The notes under the pieces were generated by a model. It made no database searches, was not told the DNA's origin, and saw only the letters and a list, made by a program, of their open reading frames with translations. Position numbers and translations under genes: made by a program. A stretch of DNA of 16,177 nt from an uncultured Chloracidobacterium sp. (GTDB lineage: Bacteria > Acidobacteriota > Blastocatellia > Pyrinomonadales > Pyrinomonadaceae). Location of the stretch: NCBI GenBank assembly GCA_937941715.1, contig CALDGX010000207.1:1-16177 (forward strand), in the 5' to 3' direction. Below, one piece after another: positions 6,327-14,170 of this stretch (positions are counted from its first letter, which is position 1; every line of letters starts with the position of its first letter).

Positions 6327-6342
6327 TGTGATACTTTTCACA
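6327..6342. promoter_or_regulatory. CRP/FNR-family-like palindrome upstream of ndh
   Basis: TGTGA (6327-6331), six bases, TCACA (6338-6342): a perfect match to the CRP-type consensus TGTGA-N6-TCACA. It sits in the 57-base gap before the type II NADH dehydrogenase, whose homologue in E. coli is under FNR control. An extended -10-like TG-T-GATACT (6327-6335) with TTGTCG 18 bases before its hexamer (6306-6311) overlaps the site, so a bound regulator could repress. Site and gap are seen; the regulator is inferred. Confidence 0.5.
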
Positions 6343-6376
6343 AGCGATCTACGCGTTACATATCGGAGGCGCAGAT

Positions 6377-7702
6377 ATGAACGATACTTCAAAGAAAAGG
6401 CCGGTGGTAGTGATAATCGGCGGCGGATTTGGCGGGCTCTGGGCGGCCAAATCATTGGCGAAACTGCCGGTCGACGTAACGCTGATCGACCGTAAGAACC
6501 ACCACGTATTCCAACCGCTGCTGTATCAGGTCGCGACCGCCGTGCTGTCGCCGGGCGAGATCGCCCAGCCCATCCGACGCATACTTCACCGAAACAAGAA
6601 TACCGAGGTGATACTTGGCGAGGCCGTCGGTTTTGACCTCGAGGAGCGGCAGGTGCTGCTTTCGGACGGTGCCCGCGTACCTTTTGATTACCTGATCGTG
6701 TCGGCCGGTGCGAGGCACGCCTATTTTGGCAACGACGATTGGGAATCGGCGGCGCCGGGGCTCAAAACGCTCGAAGACGCCGTCGAGATACGGCGCAGGG
6801 TGCTCCTGGCATTTGAAATGGCCGAACGCGACGCTTATCTGACCGGCGAACAGCGGACGCTGACGTTCGTGGTGGTCGGCGGCGGCCCGACCGGGGTGGA
6901 ACTCGCCGGTGCGATCGCCGACATCGCCCGAAAGGCCCTCGCCAAGGATTTTAAGGCGATAGATACGGCGAAGGCGCGCGTTATCCTGTTCGAAGGCTCG
7001 GACCGCGTACTCGGGACCTTTGCCGGCGACCTTTCGAAAAGCGGCAAGGCGCAGCTTGAGGACCTCGGGGTAGAGGTCAGGCTGAACAGTTTTGTGACCG
7101 AGATCGAGTCGGGCCGCGTCAAGGTCGGCGGCGAATGGATCGACTGCGACGTGGTGCTTTGGGCGACCGGTGTCGCCGCCTCGCCGCTCGGCAGGGCTCT
7201 AGGCGTCGCGACCGACAAGGCCGGACGCGTATCGATCGAGCCCGACTTGTCGATACCGGGCTTTCGAAACGTGTTTGTGATCGGCGATATGGCCTCGCTG
7301 CTCCAGGAAAACGGCGACCCCGTTCCCGGCGTCAGTCCCGCCGCGATGCAGATGGGCGACGCGGCCGCCGCGAATATCAGACGCGATCTGCAGGGCGAAC
7401 CGCGACAGGACTTTAAGTACGTTAATAAGGGGACAATGGCGACGATCGGCCGCAGTAAGGCGATCGCCGAGGTCGCCGGGATGAAGTTTCGGGGATTCGT
7501 CGCGTGGCTGATGTGGCTGTTCCTGCACGTTTTTTTCCTGATCGGATTTAGAAATCGGTTCGCAGTGATGTTCGAATGGTTTTGGGCGTATTTGACGCGT
7601 GAGCGAAGCGCCAGATTGATCACCGGCGATGCGGACGAACTGGGCGAAGCGATGAAGTTCATACGAGGCAGGGCGGGAGCCGCCGGAACCGAACAGAAAT
7701 AG
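6377..7702 (+). CDS. ndh: Type II NADH:quinone dehydrogenase (NDH-2)
   Basis: Single-subunit flavoenzyme that passes electrons from NADH to membrane quinone without pumping protons. It has 441 residues, the family's usual length. The FAD loop IIGGGFGGLWAA lies at 13-24. The segment HHVFQPLLYQVATAVLSPGEIAQPIR, near 42-67, is the NDH-2 signature. The NADH-binding loop VVVGGGPTGVELAGAIADIA lies near 165-184. FVIGDMAS near 300 is the second FAD site, followed by the quinone-side segment with PAAMQMG. The C-terminal region, about 375-410, is strongly hydrophobic and aromatic (FVAWLMWLFLHVFFLIGF), providing membrane attachment. A good ribosome site, GGAGG at 6365-6369, lies seven bases before the ATG. 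The 57-base gap before it carries a CRP/FNR-like palindrome, so this gene probably has its own promoter. A weak intrinsic terminator follows. Confidence 0.93.
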   Translation: MNDTSKKRPVVVIIGGGFGGLWAAKSLAKLPVDVTLIDRKNHHVFQPLLYQVATAVLSPGEIAQPIRRILHRNKNTEVILGEAVGFDLEERQVLLSDGARVPFDYLIVSAGARHAYFGNDDWESAAPGLKTLEDAVEIRRRVLLAFEMAERDAYLTGEQRTLTFVVVGGGPTGVELAGAIADIARKALAKDFKAIDTAKARVILFEGSDRVLGTFAGDLSKSGKAQLEDLGVEVRLNSFVTEIESGRVKVGGEWIDCDVVLWATGVAASPLGRALGVATDKAGRVSIEPDLSIPGFRNVFVIGDMASLLQENGDPVPGVSPAAMQMGDAAAANIRRDLQGEPRQDFKYVNKGTMATIGRSKAIAEVAGMKFRGFVAWLMWLFLHVFFLIGFRNRFAVMFEWFWAYLTRERSARLITGDADELGEAMKFIRGRAGAAGTEQK

Positions 7703-7706
7703 GCAG

Positions 7707-7730
7707 CATCCGCCTAACGGTGTCTTTTTT
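7707..7730 (+). terminator. Weak intrinsic terminator after ndh
   Basis: CA(T)CCG at 7707-7712 pairs with CGGTG at 7718-7722 (five pairs, one bulged T, loop CCTAA), followed by C and six Ts at 7725-7730. It begins four bases after the ndh stop. The stem is short, so efficiency is doubtful, but the T-run and location fit. Confidence 0.4.
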
Positions 7731-7785
7731 GTTTGAAGTGTGGTTAAATTTTTACGTTCCGATTACTGTGCCAACATCATATTAA

Positions 7786-9936
7786 ATGAAGAAATACTTA
7801 CTTTTGCCGATAATGTTCGTCTGCCTTTCGGCCGCCGCCGCCGCCGTCGAACCGATGGTCTGGTCCGTCAACTCACGAGCTGACGTCCTTAAGGGCGACG
7901 CCCGCGGTATCTCGATAGACGATACGGGCATGATGACGCTCGCGCCGAAATTGACCGAGGAGTTTAAGACCGATCAGTCGTATATCTGGGCCAGCACGGT
8001 GGACGCTGCCGGAAACGTCTATCTCGGCACCGGCGGCGACGGCAAGATATTCAAGGTGGACAAGGCCGGAAAGGGAACACTCTTTGCGGATCTGGCCGAA
8101 TTAAATGTCTCGGCGGTCGCGATCGGCGGGTCGGGCGAGCTATTTGCCGCGACCTCGCCGGACGGCAAGGTCTACCGCATCGACGCCGCGGGCAAAGCCG
8201 AGGCATATTTCGAACCCAAGGAGAAGTACATTTGGGCTCTCGCTGTGCTCGCCGACGGCAGCCTCGCGGTCGCGACGGGCGACAACGGCAAGATATTCAG
8301 GGTCAAAACGGCAAACGCCGATCCTGAGAGTTCACTACTCTTTGACACGAGCGAATCGCACATAATATCGCTTGCGGCCGACAAAACGGGAAATCTGTAT
8401 GCCGGAACCGACTCGAACGGCCTCGTGCTAAGGTTCGGCCCCGACGGCAGACCATTCGGGCTGCTCGATTCGCCGCTGCGTGAGATACACGACCTTTCGA
8501 TCGGCCCGGACGGGTCGGTCTATGCCCTTGCGATCGCCGAATCGGTTGCCGCAAAGCCGGCCGAGACACCGGCCGCAACTACGCCCGAGTCCAAGACCGT
8601 GACCGTCGAAAAGGCCAGTCCATTGACGCCCGAGACGCCCGCAAAGAGCAAATACGACCTTTCGGCCGCTAAATCCGCGGTCTATCGCATCTCGCCGGAC
8701 GGCGGGATGAACCTGCTCTGGGCGTCGCCAAGTGTTGTCGGATTTTCGATCCACGCCCATTCGACAGGGAACGGCGTCTTGATCGGCACATCCGACAAGG
8801 GACGGATCTACAACGTCAGCAATGATGGCCGCGAGACACTTGCTCTCCAGACCGGTGCCAGCCAGATTTCGACGTTGGCGAGCGACGGCACTTCGCTGTA
8901 TGCGGCCTCGAGCAACAAGGGCAGCCTTTACCGGATCCAGGGCTCGGCCGCTGAAGGCAGTTACGATTCGGCCGTTCTCGACACCAAGGCAACGTCGAAC
9001 TTTGGCAGGATCTGGTGGCGGTCGAGCGGGAATGTCGCCATTCAGACCCGCAGCGGAAATACCGAAAAGGCAGACGAGACCTGGAGCCAATGGAGTACGC
9101 CGATGACCGACCCAAAAGGCGGACAGGCCGCGAGTCCAAAGGCCAGATATTTTCAGTGGAGGGCCGTTTTCAAGGCTGATGCATCGGTGCCGTCTCTGAG
9201 CGAGGTCAACCTGTCGTTCGCGGCAGTCAATATCGCCCCCGAGGTGCTTTCGATCCAGGTACTGCCGACGAATGTCGGCCTCGCGGCCAATCCGCCCGTC
9301 CAGGTCGATCCGAACATCGAACTTTCGGGGATGGACCCGGTCACGTTCGGCATACCGAACGCGGCGGTCGCGCCCAGGCGCCTGTTTCAAAGGGCGGCGA
9401 CGTCGCTGCAGTGGGCGGCCGAGGACCGGAACGGGGACAAACTCGTGTTTGACCTTTATTTTAAGGAGATCGGCGACCGCGATTTCAAGCTGTTGAAGTC
9501 CGATCTGACCGATAATTTTGCGGCGATCGACGGACAGTCGTTGGCGGACGGGCGATACATATTTAAGGTAGTGGCACGTGACGCACCTTCAAATCCGTTA
9601 AAACTCGCCCTCGCGGGCGAACGCCTGACAGAACCGGTCGAAATCGATAACAGCGCGCCGGTCGTGACGGCCGCCGGAACGCCGGTGATCGCGGGTGATA
9701 AAGCGAGAGTGACGTTTGACGCGGCCGATGCGGCAAGTTATGTTACCCGGGCGGAATACAGCGTCAACGGCGGGCCGTGGATGGCGGTCTATGCGGACGA
9801 CGGTATCTCGGACGGTCCGAAAGAACGGTATACGATAGAGATAGCCGTACCGACCGCCGGTGAATATGTAGTTACGCTGCGTGCGTTTGATGTTAATTCA
9901 AATGCCGGGAACGCGCGGGCGGTTGTAAAGAAATGA
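7786..9936 (+). CDS. Secreted beta-propeller protein with C-terminal Ig/FnIII-like domains
   Basis: Of 716 residues, 1-20 are a signal peptide (MKKYLLLPIMFVCLSAAAAA). From about 60 to 400 there are repeated blades of roughly 40 residues with the recurring pattern 'G.....GT...GKIFKVD..GK' (VYLGTGGDGKIFKVD, LFAATSPDGKVYRID, LAVATGDNGKIFRVK, LYAGTDSNGLVLRF, VLIGTSDKGRIYNVS, LYAASSNKGSLYRIQ). This is the repeat logic of NHL/SMP-30/two-component-propeller folds. A proline/threonine-rich linker of about 35 residues near 255-290 interrupts the propeller. Later parts include WSQWSTPM and ARYFQWRAVF (about 430-465), an FnIII-like stretch ending DGRYIFKVVARD near 600, and a last Ig-like domain (ARVTFDAADAASYVTRAEYSVNGGPW). 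No catalytic residues recognised; binding or scaffolding outside the cell is likely. No Shine-Dalgarno sequence is seen. Confidence 0.8.
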   Translation: MKKYLLLPIMFVCLSAAAAAVEPMVWSVNSRADVLKGDARGISIDDTGMMTLAPKLTEEFKTDQSYIWASTVDAAGNVYLGTGGDGKIFKVDKAGKGTLFADLAELNVSAVAIGGSGELFAATSPDGKVYRIDAAGKAEAYFEPKEKYIWALAVLADGSLAVATGDNGKIFRVKTANADPESSLLFDTSESHIISLAADKTGNLYAGTDSNGLVLRFGPDGRPFGLLDSPLREIHDLSIGPDGSVYALAIAESVAAKPAETPAATTPESKTVTVEKASPLTPETPAKSKYDLSAAKSAVYRISPDGGMNLLWASPSVVGFSIHAHSTGNGVLIGTSDKGRIYNVSNDGRETLALQTGASQISTLASDGTSLYAASSNKGSLYRIQGSAAEGSYDSAVLDTKATSNFGRIWWRSSGNVAIQTRSGNTEKADETWSQWSTPMTDPKGGQAASPKARYFQWRAVFKADASVPSLSEVNLSFAAVNIAPEVLSIQVLPTNVGLAANPPVQVDPNIELSGMDPVTFGIPNAAVAPRRLFQRAATSLQWAAEDRNGDKLVFDLYFKEIGDRDFKLLKSDLTDNFAAIDGQSLADGRYIFKVVARDAPSNPLKLALAGERLTEPVEIDNSAPVVTAAGTPVIAGDKARVTFDAADAASYVTRAEYSVNGGPWMAVYADDGISDGPKERYTIEIAVPTAGEYVVTLRAFDVNSNAGNARAVVKK

Positions 9937-9960
9937 CCCTTGGGGCCTAACGGAGATCGA

Positions 9961-10797
9961 ATGAGCCTTTCATCAAAAAGTGTTGCCGTCGTTACCGGAG
10001 CGGCGTCGGGTATTGGTCGGGCACTGGCCGTAAAACTGGCCTCGGAAAAGATCGGCGGCGTCGCGATCTCGGACGTTAACGAGGCCGGGCTTGCTGAAAC
10101 AGCGGCGATGGCCGAGCAATACGGAGTGCCGGTTTCGACACATATCGTCGACGTTTCAAAACTCGATCAGGTGCAGCGGCTGGCCGACGAGGCTGTCGCA
10201 CAACACGGCCGCGTCACACATCTCATCAACAACGCCGGTGTCGGCGTGATGGGAAATTTTGAACAGCTCTCGATCGAGGATATTGAGTGGTTGATGAGCA
10301 TCAATTTCTGGGGCGTGATCTACGGCTGCAAGGTCTTTTTGCCGATACTCAAGGAACAGGAAAGTGCTCACATCCTGAATGTTTCCAGCGTGTTCGGGTT
10401 TATCGCGCCTGAAGAGCAGACTGCATATTGCGCGTCAAAGTTTGCCGTTCGCGGTTTTACCGAGAGTCTGCGGCACGAGCTGGCCGGGACCAATGTGACC
10501 GTGTCGGCGATACATCCGGGCGGCATTAGGACGAATATCGCCCGTAATTCGCGTGTCGGAAAGGATACTCCCGGAGATTGGAAACAGCAGGGAGCCAAGT
10601 TTTTTGACAAGGTCGCCCGGACGTCGCCGGAAACGGCTGCGGACGTGATCGTAAAGGGCATCAAGGACCGCAATCCGCGGATCTTGATCGGGCAGGACGC
10701 TTACGCGATCAGCGCTATTTCAAGGCTTTTCCCAAAGCGGTATCTTCGTTTGATCGAACGCATCAGCGGGCACAAGATGAGCCTCCGCAAAAAGTAA
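9961..10797 (+). CDS. Short-chain dehydrogenase/reductase (classical SDR)
   Basis: NAD(P)-dependent oxidoreductase of 278 residues, typical SDR length. The cofactor loop TGAASGIG is at 12-19, D38 follows the second strand (AISDVN), which favours NAD(H), and NNAG is at 90-93. The catalytic tetrad is N115, S143 (ILNVSSVFGF), Y156 and K160 in YCASK. PGGIRT follows the active site as in most members. The substrate cannot be read from sequence. The start at 9961 is chosen for GGAG at 9952-9955, five bases upstream, and because MSLSSKSVAVVTG is the usual SDR beginning; a TTG at 9940 would add seven residues. It follows the propeller gene by 24 bases and may share its transcript. Its stop lies two bases from the stop of the convergent minus-strand gene, with no hairpin between. 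Confidence 0.92.
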   Translation: MSLSSKSVAVVTGAASGIGRALAVKLASEKIGGVAISDVNEAGLAETAAMAEQYGVPVSTHIVDVSKLDQVQRLADEAVAQHGRVTHLINNAGVGVMGNFEQLSIEDIEWLMSINFWGVIYGCKVFLPILKEQESAHILNVSSVFGFIAPEEQTAYCASKFAVRGFTESLRHELAGTNVTVSAIHPGGIRTNIARNSRVGKDTPGDWKQQGAKFFDKVARTSPETAADVIVKGIKDRNPRILIGQDAYAISAISRLFPKRYLRLIERISGHKMSLRKK

Positions 10798-10799
10798 CA

Positions 10800-11333
10800 C
10801 TAGGGTTTGGGCAACGTCATGGTCTTACCTTCTGAGTCCATTTCCAGGTGACGCGTCGTATTGTCGGTCACGCTCGGCGGAACGAGGTCGCCGGTCTTGA
10901 ATCGGGGATCCTGCGCGACGTAAGCAGTCTGCGTCGGCGGCAGTGAGGCCGGTTGAGCTCCGGGCAGTTCCGACGGAGCCTCGACCGCGCCATAAACGGG
11001 CTGCCCGCGATCCAGACGGCGGATCTGCATATATTGCGCGACGCCCGACCCGAGCGAGCCGAAGGCCGGGATCAACATCCAAAACCACCAGACCTTGCCG
11101 CCCGCCATTCCGGTATAGCCCAAAACGCAAGCGACGATCAAAAATGCGAGCCCGGTGAACATCTTGGTTATCGCGCCTTCGAGGCTGACCGGTTTGCCCT
11201 TTTTATTGAGGATCTGTTTCGGCTGATTCGACGGGTTCGCAAGAGCGCTCGAAACATTACCGAGATCGGTTCCGCAGCTGCGGCAAAATTTGCCGTTGTC
11301 AGGATTTTGATTACCGCATTTTGGGCAGAACAT
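10800..11333 (-). CDS. Zinc-ribbon membrane protein, 177 aa
   Basis: The N-terminus is a zinc ribbon, C3-P-K-C6 and C17-R-S-C20-G, of the 'MFCPKCG...FCRSCG' type. After a linker (QPKQILNKKGKPVS) come two membrane segments (about 58-75, ITKMFTGLAFLIVACVLGY, and about 80-99, VWWFWMLIPAFGSLGSGVAQY). A proline-rich tail ends in PPSVTDNTTRHL..DSEGKTMTLPKP. Both the ribbon and the tail are probably cytoplasmic, given two helices. The family is common in Acidobacteriota as far as I recall; no function is established. It is the last gene of a minus-strand group, starting five bases after the RlmB stop. AAGG lies just before its ATG, overlapping the end of rlmB. Confidence 0.8.
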   Translation of the reverse strand: MFCPKCGNQNPDNGKFCRSCGTDLGNVSSALANPSNQPKQILNKKGKPVSLEGAITKMFTGLAFLIVACVLGYTGMAGGKVWWFWMLIPAFGSLGSGVAQYMQIRRLDRGQPVYGAVEAPSELPGAQPASLPPTQTAYVAQDPRFKTGDLVPPSVTDNTTRHLEMDSEGKTMTLPKP

Positions 11334-11338
11334 AGGCC

Positions 11339-12157
11339 TTATTCATCCTTGGATCGTTGTCTTCTGGCTTCGAATAGTATTACGCCGGCCGCGACCGAAA
11401 CGTTCAGCGAATCTATTCTTCCATACATCGGGATTTTTACCAATACATCGCAGTTCTCGGCGACAAGACGATGAAGGCCCGAGCCCTCGCCGCCCAGGAC
11501 GAGCGCGGACGGCCGCGTCCAATCCCATTCGTCGTAGCTCATCGTCGAATCCATGCTTGTGCCCACGACCCAGATGTCGCGGGCCTTAAGGTCCTCGATC
11601 AGACGGTTAAGGTTTCCGGCCTTGGCCACCTTGACATACTCGATCGCTCCGGCCGACGATTTTGCGACCGTGTCATTGAGACCGACGGCCCGCCGCTCCG
11701 GGATGATCACGCCGTCGATGCCGGCTCCCTCAGCCGTGCGAAGGATAGCGCCGAGGTTACGGGGGTCCTCGACACCGTCGAGGATCAGCAGCAGCGGTGT
11801 CGCCGAAGCGTCAATTATCGAATCGGCCTCGACGTAGGCGGCCGATGACGTGAACGCGAGAACGCCCTGATGATTTACGCCGGAATCGAGGTGCTTTGCA
11901 AAATTGTCACGCGGCACGCGGCTCCAGGCGATCGAGCGTGCACGGCAAAGGTCGATGATCTCTGATAGCCGCCGCTCCTGAGCACCCTCGGCGATCAGCA
12001 CCTTATCGACCCGGCGCGTTTCAGCCCTCAGGGCCTCCAAAACGGGCAAAACGCCGTAGATCGCCGAGGCGTTCGTCTTGAAACCCTCGGTCTTGCCGCG
12101 GTCCGATCGCGGGGCCGTCCGGGGTTCGCGCTGTGGTGCCTTGAACTTTTTCTTCAT
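11339..12157 (-). CDS. rlmB: TrmH/SpoU-family rRNA 2'-O-methyltransferase, RlmB type
   Basis: Expected to methylate the 2'-hydroxyl of a guanosine in 23S rRNA (G2251 in E. coli) using S-adenosylmethionine. In 272 residues there is an N-terminal basic tail, then a substrate-binding domain (IYGVLPVLEAL ... VNHQGVLAF near 32-102), then the SPOUT knot. Motif 1 is DGVEDPRNLGAILRTAEGAG at 127-146, with N134 and R140. Motif 2 is LVLGGEGSGL at 219-228. Motif 3 is IPMYGRIDSLNVSVAAGVILF, from 242. ATG at 12157 overlaps the preceding gene's stop as ATGA, so it is preferred over the in-frame ATG at 12169, which adds MASF. Neither has a Shine-Dalgarno sequence, consistent with coupled translation. TrmH itself is less likely because the HQG segment and N-terminal domain fit RlmB. 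Confidence 0.88.
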   Translation of the reverse strand: MKKKFKAPQREPRTAPRSDRGKTEGFKTNASAIYGVLPVLEALRAETRRVDKVLIAEGAQERRLSEIIDLCRARSIAWSRVPRDNFAKHLDSGVNHQGVLAFTSSAAYVEADSIIDASATPLLLILDGVEDPRNLGAILRTAEGAGIDGVIIPERRAVGLNDTVAKSSAGAIEYVKVAKAGNLNRLIEDLKARDIWVVGTSMDSTMSYDEWDWTRPSALVLGGEGSGLHRLVAENCDVLVKIPMYGRIDSLNVSVAAGVILFEARRQRSKDE

Positions 12158-13164
12158 AAAAGATGCCATTGCATACGCGAATATCGGTTAAACTGCCCGA
12201 GGTTTGATGTCGAGGACGCCGCGCCAAAATCGAATTTCATCATGCCGCTGCGCATCAGGCCGCGTGAGTCGCGCCGCCGCTCGGCCTCCCAGACCAGCGA
12301 CAACACCTCCGATATCGAGTCAAAGCGGTCCGCAAACCGGATGCCGGGCGACGACCGCCTGATGAGCGCTGCAAGCCGCCGCATATTCTCGGCAGCTATG
12401 AGCCCTTTCTCGTCGCCAAGGCAGGAAAAATCAAAACCCGTCGGCAAAATTCGCCAACCACGCGGGTCGGTACGGCTGTAAATATCGATGACCAGATGGT
12501 CGGACGAAGTTTCGGACTCGTCAAGCAGTTTCGTGTTTCCGGCCCGTTTCCGCTTTTCGAGACGCTCGGTCTTTGTCTCCATGATCGTGCCGACGACGAT
12601 CAGAGCGAGGCTGTCGAATCCGGCCGGAGTCGATTCGCCGCTGTTAAAGTCGATGAAAGAACAGCCGTCCTCGCCTAAGTCAATACCGCGGAGCCGATGC
12701 GGTGGTTTGCCGACGGCAAGGTCCGTGTCGGCGACGACCTTTGACGCGATGCCGAGCGTGTTGAGTCGGGTGGCCGCCGCTGACGCGTCCGCTGCGTTCG
12801 CAAGCCGGGCGATCGGCAGAGGCGTCAGGGCGTTGAGGCACGCCGCGACGCTCGACTCGGGCATACCCGTGACGCGGGCGGCCTCGCGGACCGCCTGATC
12901 GGAAACAGGTTCGCGGGAAAAGGCGATCACGTTGTATCCGGGTTCGACGTCATCGGGCCGCCGAAGGTCGCCGGCGGGAGCCTCGAACACGGCCGGCGAG
13001 AGCATCTCACCACAGTAGATGCACTTGGGCCGGTCCGGAGCGTTATTCCGGCCGCAATTTCGGCACACGGCAAGTTCACCCGGCGCAAATCCGATATCTT
13101 CGCTTCGGATCGCGGTCCCGTCCGGGAGAAACTTGTCTGATCGTTCGTGATCGTTCGATGCCAT
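12154..13164 (-). CDS. Zinc-ribbon protein of unknown function with an L7/L12-like segment
   Basis: A 336-residue cytoplasmic protein with no signal peptide or membrane helix. A zinc ribbon, C34-R-N-C37 and C48-I-Y-C51, follows a charged N-terminal tail. Residues about 77-146 read like the ribosomal L7/L12 C-terminal fold: VSDQAVREAARVTGM, then VAACLNALTPLPIARL, then AAATRLNTLGIASKVVAD, that is helix, conserved-type proline, and a helix before 'LG' and a strand. The rest (LRGIDLGEDGCSFIDFNSGE..., then SSDHLVIDIYSRTDPRGWRILP, MRRLAALIRRSSPGIRF) looks alpha/beta and is not recognised. ATG 13164 is preferred; a GTG at 13197 would prepend MLKFSFSIQTD. It is the first gene of the minus-strand operon and overlaps rlmB by ATGA, so a link to rRNA or ribosomes is possible but unproven. 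Confidence 0.7.
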   Translation of the reverse strand: MASNDHERSDKFLPDGTAIRSEDIGFAPGELAVCRNCGRNNAPDRPKCIYCGEMLSPAVFEAPAGDLRRPDDVEPGYNVIAFSREPVSDQAVREAARVTGMPESSVAACLNALTPLPIARLANAADASAAATRLNTLGIASKVVADTDLAVGKPPHRLRGIDLGEDGCSFIDFNSGESTPAGFDSLALIVVGTIMETKTERLEKRKRAGNTKLLDESETSSDHLVIDIYSRTDPRGWRILPTGFDFSCLGDEKGLIAAENMRRLAALIRRSSPGIRFADRFDSISEVLSLVWEAERRRDSRGLMRSGMMKFDFGAASSTSNLGQFNRYSRMQWHLL

Positions 13165-13465
13165 GTCCGTCTGAATCGAAAAGCTGAATTTTAACACTAT
13201 CGTCGATAATTTGCTTGACCATTCAACCGGCCAAAGGCAAACTAATAATTGGCATATCCTTGAATGTGAAACTCAGGGTCAAAGCGGCGAGTGTCGTAAG
13301 TCGTTCACTGTTAGATGTTTAGGTATTGAGAAAGTTATTTAATTCGATTTTTGGTTCACTTTTTTGAACCCGTTAGTTCGCTTTTCAGACCATTTTAGCC
13401 TCACCGCTCAGCTTGTTTTTCACCTCGGGGATCTGACATAGATCTCGAAGTTAGAGGTGTGTAAA
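13165..13465. promoter_or_regulatory. Divergent intergenic region before the NYN gene
   Basis: These 301 AT-rich bases lie between divergent genes; no coding sequence was recognised. On the minus strand, TTGGCC-N17-AATTAT (plus-strand ATAATT at 13206-13211 and GGCCAA at 13229-13234) is a candidate promoter for the 336-aa gene. GGTTCA-N6-TGAACC (13353-13370) is a perfect inverted repeat. A partly similar copy, GTTCGCTTTTCAGACC, begins 22 bases after the first GTTC, at 13376. No strong promoter for the plus-strand gene could be fixed. Confidence 0.35.
13353..13370. repeat. Inverted repeat GGTTCA-N6-TGAACC
   Basis: Arms 13353-13358 and 13365-13370 match perfectly around CTTTTT, about 95 bases before the NYN start. 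A degenerate half-copy begins at 13376, 22 bases after the first GTTC, so two DNA-binding sites on one face of the helix are possible. A role as an operator is inference. Confidence 0.35.
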
Positions 13466-14170
13466 ATGCAGTTCGATACGACTACCAGCTCATCCTGGCA
13501 GTTTGGACATCGCGGCAGGGTTGCCGTCTTTATCGACGGAAACAACCTGTTTCACGCTGCCCGCTTTCATAATATTGATATTGATTACAACAAGCTGCTC
13601 AGGGTGCTGCTGGGTGACGGGCGCCTGTTGCGGGCGTTCTTCTACACCGGCGTGGATGTCGGTGCCGAACGGCAGCAGGGATTTCTGCTCTGGATGCGGC
13701 GAAACGGTTTTCGCGTGGTCCAGAAGGAGCTTAAGACCTTTTACGACGGAACCCGAAAGGCAAATCTCGATGTCGAGATAGCCGTCGATATGCTCAGCCT
13801 TGCCGGCCGTTACGACACGGCCGTCCTCGTCTCGGGCGATGAAGATTTTGTCTACGCGATCAACGCAGTGGCGTACAAGGGGTGCCGCGTGGAGGTCGCC
13901 GGTTTTCGGTCGAACACCGCTCCGCGATTGATCGACGTAGCCGATTTCTTTATCGATCTCGGTGACATCGCCGACCTGATCAGAAAGGACTCGACCCAGC
14001 AGGGCGATTATGATGTGCCGTCATTCGTTCCGGCCGGCGAAATGCTCTCGCACGAACCGCGAAGCGAGGGGTTTGGCCGACATGGCAGACCGGCGCCGCC
14101 GGCGAGAGATTTTGCCGATGACGACCGCGATTCGCAATCGGATATTGACCGTATCACGAACGAGAGATGA
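13466..14170 (+). CDS. NYN-domain (PIN-like, LabA/DUF88) predicted ribonuclease
   Basis: A 234-residue cytoplasmic protein. Residues 18-170 form the NYN fold with its acidic metal-binding set: D24 in VAVFIDGNNLFHAA, D102 and D108 in ANLDVEIAVDML, and D125 and D127 in VLVSGDEDFVYAI. These correspond to the catalytic aspartates of PIN-like RNases; K98 before the motif and SNTAPRLIDVADFFIDL at the end of the domain fit the LabA/DUF88 branch. The tail, about 180-234, is hydrophilic and disordered, rich in Arg, Asp and Gly (GRHGRPAPPARDFADDDRD). ATG 13466 is chosen because GAGG at 13454-13457 lies eight bases before it; an in-frame GTG at 13457 would overlap that site. The stop overlaps the next start by ATGA. 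The RNA target is unknown. Confidence 0.85.
   Translation: MQFDTTTSSSWQFGHRGRVAVFIDGNNLFHAARFHNIDIDYNKLLRVLLGDGRLLRAFFYTGVDVGAERQQGFLLWMRRNGFRVVQKELKTFYDGTRKANLDVEIAVDMLSLAGRYDTAVLVSGDEDFVYAINAVAYKGCRVEVAGFRSNTAPRLIDVADFFIDLGDIADLIRKDSTQQGDYDVPSFVPAGEMLSHEPRSEGFGRHGRPAPPARDFADDDRDSQSDIDRITNER

Noticed and set aside
8428..9390. Long minus-strand frame opposite the propeller gene
   Set aside because: The plus-strand product has a signal peptide and regular repeats. The antisense product is Arg-rich and featureless.
10797..10800. Bidirectional terminator between the convergent SDR and zinc-ribbon genes
   Set aside because: The two stop codons are only two bases apart, and I see no hairpin with T-runs around them.
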